From Polyangium sp. 15x6 (lineage in GTDB: Bacteria; Myxococcota_A; Polyangia; Polyangiales; Polyangiaceae), in the NCBI RefSeq assembly GCF_029960785.1, contig NZ_JASBQE010000015.1, forward strand, positions 62,001 through 126,000: a stretch of DNA of 64,000 bases. Direction: 5' to 3'. The notes beneath the pieces are model-generated. The model worked only from the letters and a program-made list of their open reading frames with translations, made no database searches and was not told the DNA's origin. A program made the translations under genes and the position numbers. Below, piece after piece: positions 7,722 to 17,600 of this stretch; position 1 is the stretch's first letter, and every line of letters begins with the position of its first letter.

Positions 7722-9029
7722 ATGGATCGCCGCAAATTCGTCCAGTTCGGGGTCGCCGCCGGTGGAGCCTTGCTCGCCTCGCAATCGTTTGGGCAGGCCA
7801 AACCCGGCGCCGCGCCTCCTCGTCCCGCGCCGAAGCGCGCCGCCTTCCCCGGCGGACAGGTCGCCGTCACCACACCGAACGGCGTGACCTTGCCCCTCAA
7901 GGAAAAGGACGGCGTGAAGATCGGCCACCTCGTCGCCATGCCCGTCAAGCACACGTTCGCGCCGGGGCTCGAGGGCGATTGCTGGGGCTACAACGGCCGG
8001 ACGATCGGGCCCACGATCGAGGTCGTCGAGGGCGATCGGGTACGGTTTTACGTGACGAACAAGCTCCCCGAGCCGACCACGGTGCACTGGCACGGCGTGA
8101 TCTTGCCGAACGGGATGGACGGCGTGTCGGGCTTGAACCAGCGCCCGATCAAGCCCGGGGAGACGTTCGTGTACGAGTTCACGTTCCGGCACGCCGGGAC
8201 GTACATGTATCACCCCCATTACGACGAGATGACCCAGATGGCGCTCGGCATGATGGGGATGATCGTGGTGCACCCGAAGCGGCCGAAGGGTCCGCCGGTC
8301 GATCGCGATTTCGTGCTCATGACGCACGAGTGGAAGATCACGCCGGGCTCGCGCCGGCCGGATCCGAACGAGATGACCGATTTCAACGTGCTCACGTTCA
8401 ATTCGAAGGCCTTCCCCGGGACCGAGCCGCTCCTCGTGGGCCGCGGCGAGCGCGTGCGGATCCGGTTCGGCAATCTCTCGGCGATGGATCACCACCCGAT
8501 CCATTTCCACGGCCTGACCTTCGAGACCACGTGGACCGACGGCGGCGAGATCCCGGCGGTCGCGCGTCATCCGGAGACGACCGTGCTCGTGCCCGTCGGC
8601 AGCACGCGCGTCATCGAGTTCGTCCCCGACGAGCTCGGCGACTGGGCCTTCCATTGCCACATGACCCACCACGTGATGAACCAGATGGGCCACGGGATGC
8701 CGGTCATGGTCGGGGCCGACGCGCGGAAAATCGACCCCAAGGTGCAGAGCCTGCTCCCCGGTTACATGACGATGGGACAAACCGGCATGGGCGAGATGGC
8801 CGAGATGGGCATGCCCGTGCCGAAAAACTCGATCCCGATGGGCGGCGGGCCCGGTCCCTTCTCGTCGATCGACATGGGCGGCATGTTCACGATCCTGAAG
8901 GTCCGCGACAATCCCGAGACGGCCGATCCGAAAGGCTGGTACCAGCACCCCAAGGGGACCGTGGCCGATCGCGTGGACGATGCGCAGTTGAAGGCGGATG
9001 GGATCGATCCGGATGTGAAGTTCGGCTGA
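7722..9029 (+). CDS. multicopper oxidase, Tat-exported
   Basis: A 435-residue enzyme starting at an ATG with AAGGAAGAG upstream. The N-terminus MDRRKFVQFGVAAGG is a twin-arginine signal. All four copper-binding motifs are present: HWHG (~residue 120), HPHYD (~160), HPIHFHG (~255) and HCHMTHHVMNQM (~305), the last supplying the type-1 copper ligands including the axial Met. A Met-rich tail (MGEMAEMGM) follows, as in copper-tolerance oxidases such as CueO. It probably oxidises Cu(I) or organic substrates in the periplasm. It closes the operon with the His-rich lipoprotein and outer-membrane factor. A longer in-frame start 18 bases upstream lacks a good ribosome-binding site. Confidence 0.93.
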   Translation: MDRRKFVQFGVAAGGALLASQSFGQAKPGAAPPRPAPKRAAFPGGQVAVTTPNGVTLPLKEKDGVKIGHLVAMPVKHTFAPGLEGDCWGYNGRTIGPTIEVVEGDRVRFYVTNKLPEPTTVHWHGVILPNGMDGVSGLNQRPIKPGETFVYEFTFRHAGTYMYHPHYDEMTQMALGMMGMIVVHPKRPKGPPVDRDFVLMTHEWKITPGSRRPDPNEMTDFNVLTFNSKAFPGTEPLLVGRGERVRIRFGNLSAMDHHPIHFHGLTFETTWTDGGEIPAVARHPETTVLVPVGSTRVIEFVPDELGDWAFHCHMTHHVMNQMGHGMPVMVGADARKIDPKVQSLLPGYMTMGQTGMGEMAEMGMPVPKNSIPMGGGPGPFSSIDMGGMFTILKVRDNPETADPKGWYQHPKGTVADRVDDAQLKADGIDPDVKFG

Positions 9030-9095
9030 CCGCGCGAAGCCGCTCCCGTCCCCTCGCGTGCGCCTCCCGCCGTCCGCGCTACGCTCGCCCCCGCG

Positions 9096-11444
9096 ATGAT
9101 TGGCTCTGCGGTCACGGCCGTGCTCGGCCCGACGAACACCGGCAAGACGCACCGGGCCGTCGAGCGCATGCTGGAGCACGAGTCCGGGATGATTGGCCTG
9201 CCGCTCCGGCTGCTCGCGCGCGAGGTCTACGACCGCATCACGGCGCGCCTCGGGGAGCAGCGCGTCGCGCTCGTGACGGGCGAGGAGAAACGTATCCCGC
9301 GCCGGCCGCAATACTGGGTCTGCACGGTCGAGGCGATGCCGCGGAACCTCGAGGTCGAGTTCGTCGCGGTCGACGAGATCCAGCTCGCCTCGCACCCGCA
9401 GCGCGGGCACGTGTTCACCGAGCGCCTCCTCGATGCCCGCGGCACGAAGGAGACCTGGTTCATGGGGGCCGCGTCGATGCAGCCGATCATCGCCGAGCTC
9501 CTGCCCGCGGCGCGGATCCAGTCGTTCCCGCGCCTCAGCCGGCTCGCCTTCGCCGGGGCCGAGAAGCTCGCGCGGCTGCCGCAAAGGAGCGCGATCGTCG
9601 CGTTTTCCATGCAGGAGGTCTACGAGGTCGCCGAGCGGCTGCGGGCCACGCGCGGGGGCGCGGCCGTGGTGCTCGGGGCGCTCTCGCCGCGCACGCGTAA
9701 TGCGCAGGTCGCGATGTTCCAGTCGGGCGAGGTCGAGTACATCGTCGCGACCGACGCCATCGGGATGGGGCTGAACCTCGACGTGAAGCACGTGGCGTTC
9801 GCGGCGCTGCGCAAGTTCGACGGCCGCGACGTGCGGGACCTCGAAGCCGCGGAGATCGGGCAGATCGCCGGGCGCGCGGGGCGCTACACGAGTGATGGGT
9901 CGTTCGGCACGCTCGCGCCGCTCACGCTGCCGCAGGGCCTCGCGAACGCCGTGGAGGCGCACAGGTTCCCCGCGGTCCGGCGGCTCATGTGGCGGAACGC
10001 GGATCTCGATACGAGCTCGATCGACGGCCTGCTCGCCTCGCTCAGGCGCTCTCCGGGGCGGCGATCGCTCGTGCTGCAGGAGAGCGCCGAGGACGCGGCG
10101 GCGCTCGCGCGGCTGGCCCAGGATCCGGCGATCCGGGCGCGGGCGCAGGGCCCCGAGGCGGTGGAGCTGCTCTGGGAGGTTTGTCGGATCCCCGATTATC
10201 GCAAGCTGCTCTTCGAATCCCACGTCGCGCTGCTCGCGGAAATTTTCGCCCACCTCGCCGGGCCGCGGGCATGGATCGACGAGGCGTGGATGGACGAGCG
10301 CGTGCGGGAGATCGATGATCCGGCCGGGGACATCGATACGCTCATTGCGCGGATCTCGGCCATCCGGACGTGGACGTACGTGTCGCATCAAGGCCGCTGG
10401 GTGAAGGATCCGGCGGCGTGGCAGGAGCGGACGTCGGCGATCGAGGATCGGCTGAGCGACGCGCTGCACGAGCGGCTGGTGCAGCGGTTCGTCGAGAAGA
10501 GCGGCGGCGGGAACAAGGCGCGGGCGGCACAGGGCCCCACGCGAAAACCGGCGCCGACGCGGGCGGAGCTTCGCGCGATGGACAAGGCGAATCCATTCGG
10601 CAAGCTCGCGGCGCTCAAGGCGCCGCAGGCGCGCGAGGCGGGCGGGGCTTCGACCGACGAGGCGCGCTGGGTGGAGTCCGTCGTCGCGGCGCGGCACGCG
10701 GCGATCGGCGTCGATGAATCGGGGCGGGTCACGTTCGAGGACGGGCGCGAGCTCGGGCGGCTCGTGCGGGGATCGAGCCTGCTCCTGCCGGACGTGAAGC
10801 TCGCGGCCCTGCTGGAGCTCGGCGCGGGGGCGCGGGCGCGGATCACGCGGCGGCTCGTGGCGTTCGCGCGCGACCTCGTGGAGGAGCTCTGCGCACCCTT
10901 GCGAGCGCACGCGCCGCGCGGGCTCGGGGCCGCGGCGCGCGGGATCCTTTATCAGCTCGAACAGGGGCTCGGGACGGCGAGGGCCGAGGACGCGGCCGCG
11001 CAGATCGCCGAGCTCGCGCCGGAGGACCGGGACAAACTCGCCGCGGCGGGCATCGTGGTGGGCGCGCGGGTGCTCTACGTACCGGCGATGCTCAAGGGGC
11101 CAGCACTTTCGCGGCGGAGCGCGCTCGTGGCGGCGTTCGCGGGGGCGAAGGCGCCGCGAGCGCCGGGGCCGAGCGTGGTGTCGATGCCGATCACGCGGAT
11201 CGCGGAGATGTCGCTCCACACGGCGGTGGGATATCCGGTCTTCGGGCCTCGCGCGGTGCGCGCGGACGTGGTCGAGAAGGTATTCGCGGCGATCGAGGAG
11301 GACGGCGGCCTGCCTCCGGCGGGAAAGCTCGCGGGATGGCTCGGGTGTCCGGCGAAAGAAGCGGCGAAGGTCGGCGCGGCGATCCTGGGCGAGGCGCGGA
11401 GCGAGGCGGCGGCCCCGGAACCAGCGAGCGCGGCGAAAGCGTAA
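9096..11444 (+). CDS. SUV3-like ATP-dependent RNA helicase
   Basis: A 782-residue superfamily 2 helicase. Walker A is GPTNTGKTH (residues ~10-18), motif II is DEIQ (not DEAD), and motif VI is QIAGRAGRYTSDG. The order and spacing match mitochondrial SUV3 and its relatives in alphaproteobacteria and myxobacteria, which unwind double-stranded RNA and work in RNA decay. The conserved core ends around residue 400. The last ~380 residues are a long Ala/Arg-rich extension ending in a segment (GWLGCPAKEAAKVGAAILGEA) unlike the core. It lies 66 bases after the multicopper oxidase gene and probably has its own promoter. Confidence 0.9.
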   Translation: MIGSAVTAVLGPTNTGKTHRAVERMLEHESGMIGLPLRLLAREVYDRITARLGEQRVALVTGEEKRIPRRPQYWVCTVEAMPRNLEVEFVAVDEIQLASHPQRGHVFTERLLDARGTKETWFMGAASMQPIIAELLPAARIQSFPRLSRLAFAGAEKLARLPQRSAIVAFSMQEVYEVAERLRATRGGAAVVLGALSPRTRNAQVAMFQSGEVEYIVATDAIGMGLNLDVKHVAFAALRKFDGRDVRDLEAAEIGQIAGRAGRYTSDGSFGTLAPLTLPQGLANAVEAHRFPAVRRLMWRNADLDTSSIDGLLASLRRSPGRRSLVLQESAEDAAALARLAQDPAIRARAQGPEAVELLWEVCRIPDYRKLLFESHVALLAEIFAHLAGPRAWIDEAWMDERVREIDDPAGDIDTLIARISAIRTWTYVSHQGRWVKDPAAWQERTSAIEDRLSDALHERLVQRFVEKSGGGNKARAAQGPTRKPAPTRAELRAMDKANPFGKLAALKAPQAREAGGASTDEARWVESVVAARHAAIGVDESGRVTFEDGRELGRLVRGSSLLLPDVKLAALLELGAGARARITRRLVAFARDLVEELCAPLRAHAPRGLGAAARGILYQLEQGLGTARAEDAAAQIAELAPEDRDKLAAAGIVVGARVLYVPAMLKGPALSRRSALVAAFAGAKAPRAPGPSVVSMPITRIAEMSLHTAVGYPVFGPRAVRADVVEKVFAAIEEDGGLPPAGKLAGWLGCPAKEAAKVGAAILGEARSEAAAPEPASAAKA

Positions 11445-11549
11445 GATTTGCTCGGAAACGTGCGTTGGATCCGCGAGCCGCCTTGTGGCGCGGGGCGTCG
11501 ACATTTATAGTCAGGTGCCTACTTTTTTTCCTTAGCGGAGGTCCGTCTC

Positions 11550-13166
11550 ATGCGTGACGCGTGGATGCGTGCGGGTTTGCTTTTGTGCGGCGTCGTGGGG
11601 ATGACCGCGGGATGCTTCCAGGTCCCGGCGGAGTCGAACGCGCCCGATGACAGGAACGAGTCCAGCGGCACCCCGGGCGCGGGCGGCAACGGCGGCGAAG
11701 GAGGCGACGACGGAGGCTTCGGCTCCGGCGGGGAGGGCGGCTCGCAGGGCGGCAACGACGACTGCGCGATCGGGCAATACCCCACGCTCGACGGGATCCC
11801 CGCGAGCGCCACGGTCCGGTACGTGTCGACGATCTGCACCGCGAAGCCCGGCGAGGGAGACGGCACGCGGGACAAACCCTTCGGGAGCCTGCAGGAGGCG
11901 GTGAAGGAGAGCGCGCCGGGCGACTATCTCGTGCTGATGAACAAGTCGATCTTCCTCGAAAACGTGGTGATCGACAAGCCGCTGACCGTCCTCGGCGCCG
12001 ATCCCGAGACGCCCGCCGAGGAGGCCTCGATCATCGTGCAGGCGCCCGCACCGAACGCGATCATCGTGCAATCGAAGGACGTGACGCTGCGCGGGATCAT
12101 CGTGCAGAACCCCCAGGGGGCCGGGATCTGGGTGCAAGGCGGCGCCGCGACGATCGACGGGTCGAAGGTGACGAAGGCCGAGAAGAGCGGCGGAAGCGAG
12201 CTCGAGCGGGGCAACGGGATCCTCGCGACCGACGACGCGAGCATCATCGTGCAGCGCACGATCATCGTGCAATCGGACAACACGGGCGTGCTCGTGCAGG
12301 GCGCGCGCGGCACGATCACGGGCAGCACGATCTCGCAGAACAAGGGCGTCGCCGGGATCTGGGTGCAGCGATCGAGCGGGTTCGTGACGCTCTCGGGCAA
12401 CATGATCGCGGCGAACGCGGGGACCGGCATCTCGGTCCTGAGCTCGCGGGCGATCATCGTGCAAAACACGGTCGGCCAGACTGCCGTCGGCGGCAGCGGC
12501 GACGATCGCGCCGACGGGATCGTCGTGGCCGAGCATTTCGTGAATGGCGTGTCGGAGGGCTTCGCCGAGGCTTCGCTGCAAGGCAACGAGATCAGCGGCA
12601 ATGCGCGGCTCGGCGTGCTGTTCTCGGGCGACGCGCGGGGCATCATCGTGCAGAACACGGTGAAGGGCAACGGCGCCGCGGACACGGCGAAGCGCGGCGC
12701 GGGCATCTGGGTGCAATCGGGCGCCGGCGCGCTCGCGCCGATCACGATCGAGCAGAACGTCGCCTCGGGCAATGGCTTCGCGAACATCGGCGTGGGCGGC
12801 AATTCCCGGGCGATCATCGTGCAGAATCCGTCGATCGGGAGCGCGATCGCAAAACCCTGGACGGCGAACGGCGTGACGGCGAACGCGGGCGAGGGCATCG
12901 TGGTGTTCGGCGGCGGTCACGCGTCGATCAAGAACAACGTGCTCGCGGCGAACGGGCGCTCGGCCGTCTTGCTCGAAGGCCCGGCGAGCGGCACGACGGT
13001 CCAGGGGAACACCATTTCGGGCAGCGAATACGCGATCATCGTGCAAAGCGTGGCCGAGCTGCCCTTCCTCGAAATGAACACCCTCCTCGACAACGGGAAG
13101 ATCGACATCGTCGCGGCCGGAGAGGCCGGTCACCCCGTGCCCCACGAAACCTTCGATACGCCGTGA
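11550..13166 (+). CDS. right-handed beta-helix lipoprotein with repeated IIVQ motif (copy 1)
   Basis: A 538-residue protein with ribosome-binding site GCGGAGG. The signal peptide ends in TAGC (lipobox; Cys21), followed by a Gly/Asp/Ser-rich linker. From residue ~95 there is a DUF1565-like opening (YVSTICTAKPGEGDGTRDKPF) and then a right-handed parallel beta-helix of repeating coils with N-x-I/G-x-I phrases. Nine coils carry the tetrapeptide IIVQ and three more GIWVQ; the Ile codons are always ATC and the Val codon GTG. Such helices are surface-exposed polysaccharide-binding or adhesive scaffolds; no catalytic site is evident. It is followed 14 bases later by a paralogue, indicating a tandem duplication and an operon. 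Confidence 0.85.
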   Translation: MRDAWMRAGLLLCGVVGMTAGCFQVPAESNAPDDRNESSGTPGAGGNGGEGGDDGGFGSGGEGGSQGGNDDCAIGQYPTLDGIPASATVRYVSTICTAKPGEGDGTRDKPFGSLQEAVKESAPGDYLVLMNKSIFLENVVIDKPLTVLGADPETPAEEASIIVQAPAPNAIIVQSKDVTLRGIIVQNPQGAGIWVQGGAATIDGSKVTKAEKSGGSELERGNGILATDDASIIVQRTIIVQSDNTGVLVQGARGTITGSTISQNKGVAGIWVQRSSGFVTLSGNMIAANAGTGISVLSSRAIIVQNTVGQTAVGGSGDDRADGIVVAEHFVNGVSEGFAEASLQGNEISGNARLGVLFSGDARGIIVQNTVKGNGAADTAKRGAGIWVQSGAGALAPITIEQNVASGNGFANIGVGGNSRAIIVQNPSIGSAIAKPWTANGVTANAGEGIVVFGGGHASIKNNVLAANGRSAVLLEGPASGTTVQGNTISGSEYAIIVQSVAELPFLEMNTLLDNGKIDIVAAGEAGHPVPHETFDTP

Positions 13167-13180
13167 AAGGAAGGACGACC

Positions 13181-14647
13181 ATGACGAACCGATTGCATTT
13201 CGTACGTCTGGCTGCACTGCTCGCCGCGCTGCCGATCGGGGGCTGCGGGGCTGACAATTCGCAGGCGACGCCCGCCTGCGGCACATACGCCGACGCGCCC
13301 AAGGGCGCGAGCAGCGCGGTGTACGTATCCGCGACCTGCGGCGCGCGGGACGGGGACGGCTCGGCGGAGCGGCCGTTCGCGAGCATCCAGCAGGGGATCG
13401 ACGCGTCGGCCCAGGGCGGCGCGGTGCTCGTCGACGCCGGGACGTATGCCGAGAACCTGAGCATCACGAAGACCGTGGAGGTGCTCGGCGCGAACACGCG
13501 CGGCGAGCCGGAGAATGCGAGCATCATCGTGCAAGCGCCCTCGCCGTACGCGATCACGGTGGAGGGCTCGACCGTGGTCCTGCGCGGGATCATCGTGCAA
13601 AAGCCCCAGGGCGCGGGGATCTGGGTGCAGAAGGGCGGCAACGCCGTGCTCCAGGACTCACGAATCGAGGGCACGGTCGCGGTGAACGAGGACGGCCACG
13701 GCGTGATGGCCACCGACAGCGGCAGCATCATCGTCCAGCGGACGATCATCGTGCAATCCGAGGGCGCGGGCGTGTACACCAACGCTGCCGCGGCGGCGAA
13801 GGTCGAGCGCAGCATCATCGTGCAGAACGGCGGCTTCGCGGGGATCTGGGTGCAGAGCACGCTCGGCGAGGTTTCCCTCGTGGGGAACGAGATCAGCGAG
13901 AATGCCGAGGGCGGCATCACGATCCTCGGCTCGCGCGCGATCATCGTGCAGAACCAGGTGAAGAACACGAAGAGCCGCATGTCCGGAGGGCTTGCGGACG
14001 GCATCCGGGTGATCGGCGACAGCAAGGTCGGCGAGGCCTACGTGGAGATCGGCGGCGAGAAGCCCGAGAGCAAGAACGTGGTCGAGGGCAACGACCGCGT
14101 CGGGATTCTCTTCTCGGGCGAGAAGGCGCGCGGGATCATCGTGCAAAACGAGGTGGTGGCCAACGCCGACGACACCAAGCGCGGGGCCGGGATCTGGGTG
14201 CAATCGAACGCCGGCACCGCCCCGAACGCGGACCAGACCGTGGGCATTCGAATTGCCCAGAACCGCGTCGAGGGGAACCATTACGTCGGGATCGGCGTGA
14301 CCAACAATGCCCGGGCGATCATCGTGCAGAACCCGAGCATCAGCGGGACGATCGCGGGAGACATCAAGGCGAACGGGATCCTCACCAAGATCGGCGACGG
14401 GCTCGGCGTGTACGCGGGCGCGAGCGCGCACGTCGACAAGAACACGATCAGCGCGAACGCGCGCGTGGGCGCATTGTTCTTCGGGGCGGCGAATACGTGC
14501 GTCATGACGAACAACGTCTTCGAAAAGAACAGCGAAGGGTCGATCATCGTCCAGAACACGGACGGCCTCGCCCTCGATACGAACGAGGCCGACGTCCCGC
14601 CGGTCGCTCCCGCCTTCCCGGTCGGCGTCGACACGTCCGATCTGTGA
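13181..14647 (+). CDS. right-handed beta-helix lipoprotein with repeated IIVQ motif (copy 2)
   Basis: A 488-residue paralogue of the preceding gene. The start is the ATG at 13181 behind AAGGAAGGA; the GTG overlapping the previous stop is less likely. The signal peptide ends in GGCG (lipobox). The DUF1565-like opening (YVSATCGARDGDGSAERPF), the first coils (NASIIVQAPSPYAI, GIIVQKPQGAGIWVQ) and most later coils align with copy 1. Nine IIVQ units (seven with GTG, two with GTC) and three GIWVQ units are present, and the six-residue spacing of one pair (SIIVQRTIIVQ) is identical in both genes. It is presumably an outer-surface scaffold. Function unknown. Confidence 0.85.
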   Translation: MTNRLHFVRLAALLAALPIGGCGADNSQATPACGTYADAPKGASSAVYVSATCGARDGDGSAERPFASIQQGIDASAQGGAVLVDAGTYAENLSITKTVEVLGANTRGEPENASIIVQAPSPYAITVEGSTVVLRGIIVQKPQGAGIWVQKGGNAVLQDSRIEGTVAVNEDGHGVMATDSGSIIVQRTIIVQSEGAGVYTNAAAAAKVERSIIVQNGGFAGIWVQSTLGEVSLVGNEISENAEGGITILGSRAIIVQNQVKNTKSRMSGGLADGIRVIGDSKVGEAYVEIGGEKPESKNVVEGNDRVGILFSGEKARGIIVQNEVVANADDTKRGAGIWVQSNAGTAPNADQTVGIRIAQNRVEGNHYVGIGVTNNARAIIVQNPSISGTIAGDIKANGILTKIGDGLGVYAGASAHVDKNTISANARVGALFFGAANTCVMTNNVFEKNSEGSIIVQNTDGLALDTNEADVPPVAPAFPVGVDTSDL

Positions 14648-14656
14648 TCCCACCCC

Positions 14657-14686
14657 GGCGGGCGCCGTCGCTGACGCGCGCCCGCC
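14657..14686. terminator. GC-rich hairpin between converging genes
   Basis: A 9-bp stem (GGCGGGCGC paired with GCGCCCGCC) with a 12-base loop lies between the ends of the beta-helix gene and the kinase gene. It could terminate in both directions, but there is no T-run, so factor-independent termination is uncertain. Confidence 0.35.
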
Positions 14687-14695
14687 TCCCCCCGC

Positions 14696-17600
14696 TCAGC
14701 CCGATAGCGACGCCGCGAGCGCCCTCGTCTCCTCGGCGAGCTTGCCCATGTTCGCGGATTCGAAGATCGAGATGCTCTCGTCGAGAAAGCGGCTCGCCTC
14801 GGCGAGCGCCGCTCCGTCGCCCTTCGCGCGCGCGTGGAGCACGCGCGCCATCGTGCGGCGCGCCGTGCCCCGCATGTAAGGCGAGCTCATGCGGTCCGCG
14901 AGCTCGATGCAGCGCTCGGCGTGCCCCTTCGCCGCGTCGAGCTCGCCCGTGACCAGGTGGCATTCGGCGAGCGCGCGTTGCGCCTCGGCGAGGCCACGCA
15001 AAGAGCCGAGCCGCTGGTGCAGGACCTCGGCCCGCGAGAGCGTGCGGATGGCCGCGCGGGCGTCACCGCGGGCGAGCTCGAGCTCGCCGACGTTGCTCAG
15101 GATGACCGAGCGGTGCTGGACGAGGTCCCAGCGCTCGGTCTGTTCGAGCGCCGCCCGCCAGGTGGATTCGGCCAGATCGAGGCGGCCGCGGAAGTAATGG
15201 AGCGCGGCGAGCCCGTTGTAGGCGTCGACGGCCTCGACGGGCGCGTTCGCCGCGATGGCGCGATCGATGGCCCGCTGGTAGGTCGGCTCGCCCTCGTCGT
15301 ACCGGCCGGTGTGCAGATAGCCGTTCCCGAGGACGCGGTAGGCCGACGAGAGCGCCCGCTCCCATTCCTGCGTGCGCGCGGCGGCGTCGCCTTTTTCGTG
15401 CGATTCGAGCACGCGGCGGAGACGCTCGGCGCAGTCGCGGTGATCCCCGAGGTGCACGCTCGCCCCCATCGCGCCCGTGAGCGCCCGCAGCGCGAGCAGG
15501 CTCTCGTCCTCGCCGAGCCATTGTTCTGCTCGGACAAACGATTCTCGCGCGTCCGCATATCGCCCGGAGTGCTCGAGCGCCCAGCCTTTTTCGATGGCCA
15601 CGCGGGCCTTTTCGTCGGCGAAATCGTCGCGCTCGGCGGCGCGGGCGAGCGCGTCGTCGGCGACCTCGATGGCGCGCGCGAGGCTGCCCGCGAGAACGAG
15701 CTCGTGCGCGAGGCTGCCCGCGAGCGAGAGGAGCTCGCCGAGCCGCGTGGCCTCGTCCATGGCCGAGGAGGGCATTTCGAGGAGGATCTCGCGCGCCGCT
15801 TCGAGCATCCGCACGGCCTCCTCGATGGCGTGGGTGCGAATGGCGCGCTCCGCCGCGCGGCGCTTGTACGGCAAGGCGAGGGCGAGCTCGCCGGCCTCGC
15901 GGAAGTGGTGGCCGATGAGGTCGTCGTGCGGGCCGGGGGAGCCGCCCGTGGCGCGCTCGAGCCAGAGCGCCGCGGCTCTATGGAGCGCGCGCCTTCGCGC
16001 CTTGGGCACGCGCCGCTGCGCGACCTCCTGCAAGGCCGCCTGCGTGAACGCATAATCGAGCTCGCCGGCCAGCATCGCGTCGCGGCGGTGCGCGAAGATG
16101 CCGCGGCGCACGAGCTCGGCGAGCGAGCGCGGCTCGAAGCGCCCTTCCAGGAGCTCGCCGAGCAGCGACGGCCAGAACCTACGGCCCGCCACGGCCGCGG
16201 CCTCCACGGCCTCGCTGAGGCGCGGTTCGAGCCGATCGAGGCGCCCGAGGAGGAGCTGCTCCAACGTCTCGGGCAGGCGCACGCTCGCCGCCCGCGACGA
16301 CGAGAGCCGCCACGTGCCCTCGCCGACGACGAGCACGCCCTCGTCGACGAGCTGGTGCACGGTCTCCTCGACGATCAGCGGCACGCCGCCCGCGAGCGCC
16401 GCGATCTGCCGCACGAGCCCCGCGGGCACGTCGATGAGCGCGCGGAGGACGTGCCGGATGAGCGCCTCGCACGCGTCGTCTTCGAGCGGGTCGACCGGGA
16501 TCGTGACGACGCCCGAGGCATCGCGGAGGAACGAGAGATCCGGCGCGGCGGCGCCCTCGGCGCGGCTCACCAGGACGAACAGCGCGGGGTAGCCCGCGAG
16601 GCGCTCGATCACGTGGCCGAGCAGGGCCTTCGTCGTCGCCGTGGCCCACTCGAAATCTTCGAGCAAGAACAGCAGCGGCGTGCGCGTGGCGAGCCTGCGG
16701 TAGGCCTCGGCCACGGCGTCGAAGAGCACCTTTTTTTGCGCCTCGTCGCCGGCCACGACGTCGCGCTCGGCGGTCGCGTCGCCGCTCGTGCCCACGCCGA
16801 GCAGCGCGCCGAGGTTGCGACCGAGCTCGACCTCGGCCTCGCCGAGCGTCGTGGGATCGACGGCGCAGTAGCGGCGAATGTAGTGGTCGAGCTTGGCGCG
16901 GACCTGCTCGGGGCCGTCGTCGTCGACGACCCGCGCGCGGTGGCGGATGGCCTGGAGAAACGGCTCGTACGGGACGCCTTGCCCCGCCGGGGTCGAGCGG
17001 CCCATCTCGAAGTAGTAGGTCTCCCCCTCGCGCTCTTCGAGCTCCTCCACGAGCGCCATGCAGAGCCGGCTCTTGCCAACGCCCGCGGGTCCGGTGACGA
17101 CGACGACCTCGGGCTTTTGCTCCATGCGGGCCCGCGCGAGGACGGCGCGCAAGACGGAGAGCTCTTCGTCGCGCCCGATGAGCGAGATGCGAACGCCGTG
17201 GATCTCGTTCGTCCCGAGATACGCGGTGGATTTCTTCGACGCGACGCGGCGGCCGGGGACGTCGGCGCCCGCGCTCGTGGTCTCGTAGAGGCCGCGGACG
17301 CGGCGGAGGACGGCGTGCGTCGCGACAATCTCGCCGGAGGAAGCGGCGCGCGCGAGGCCGCGGGCCTCGAAGACGGGCGCGCCCGAGACGAAGGGGACGC
17401 CGCCGCCACGCGGCTGGGTGGAGACGACGCGGCCGGCGTCGATGCCGAGGCGCACGCCGAGCTTGAACGAGGGCGGGAACGTGGGGTCGGAGGAGAGCGC
17501 GCCGAGCGCGGCGCGGAGCGAGAGGGCGGCGTCGAGGGCGCGCTCGGCGTCGTTCTCGGCCGCGCCCTCGGGCCCGAAGAGGCAAAGCGCGCGATCAGTG

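Noticed and set aside
5736-11504. A very long open frame on the minus strand opposite the TolC, multicopper oxidase and helicase genes
   Set aside because: It is antisense to well-supported genes, the amino acids are Arg/Ala/Pro-rich without motifs, and such frames arise from GC-rich third-position bias.
12030-14553. The 18 copies of ATCATCGTGCA as a CRISPR-like array
   Set aside because: Copies are short, irregularly spaced by multiples of 3, and always in frame within coding sequence; no cas genes are near.
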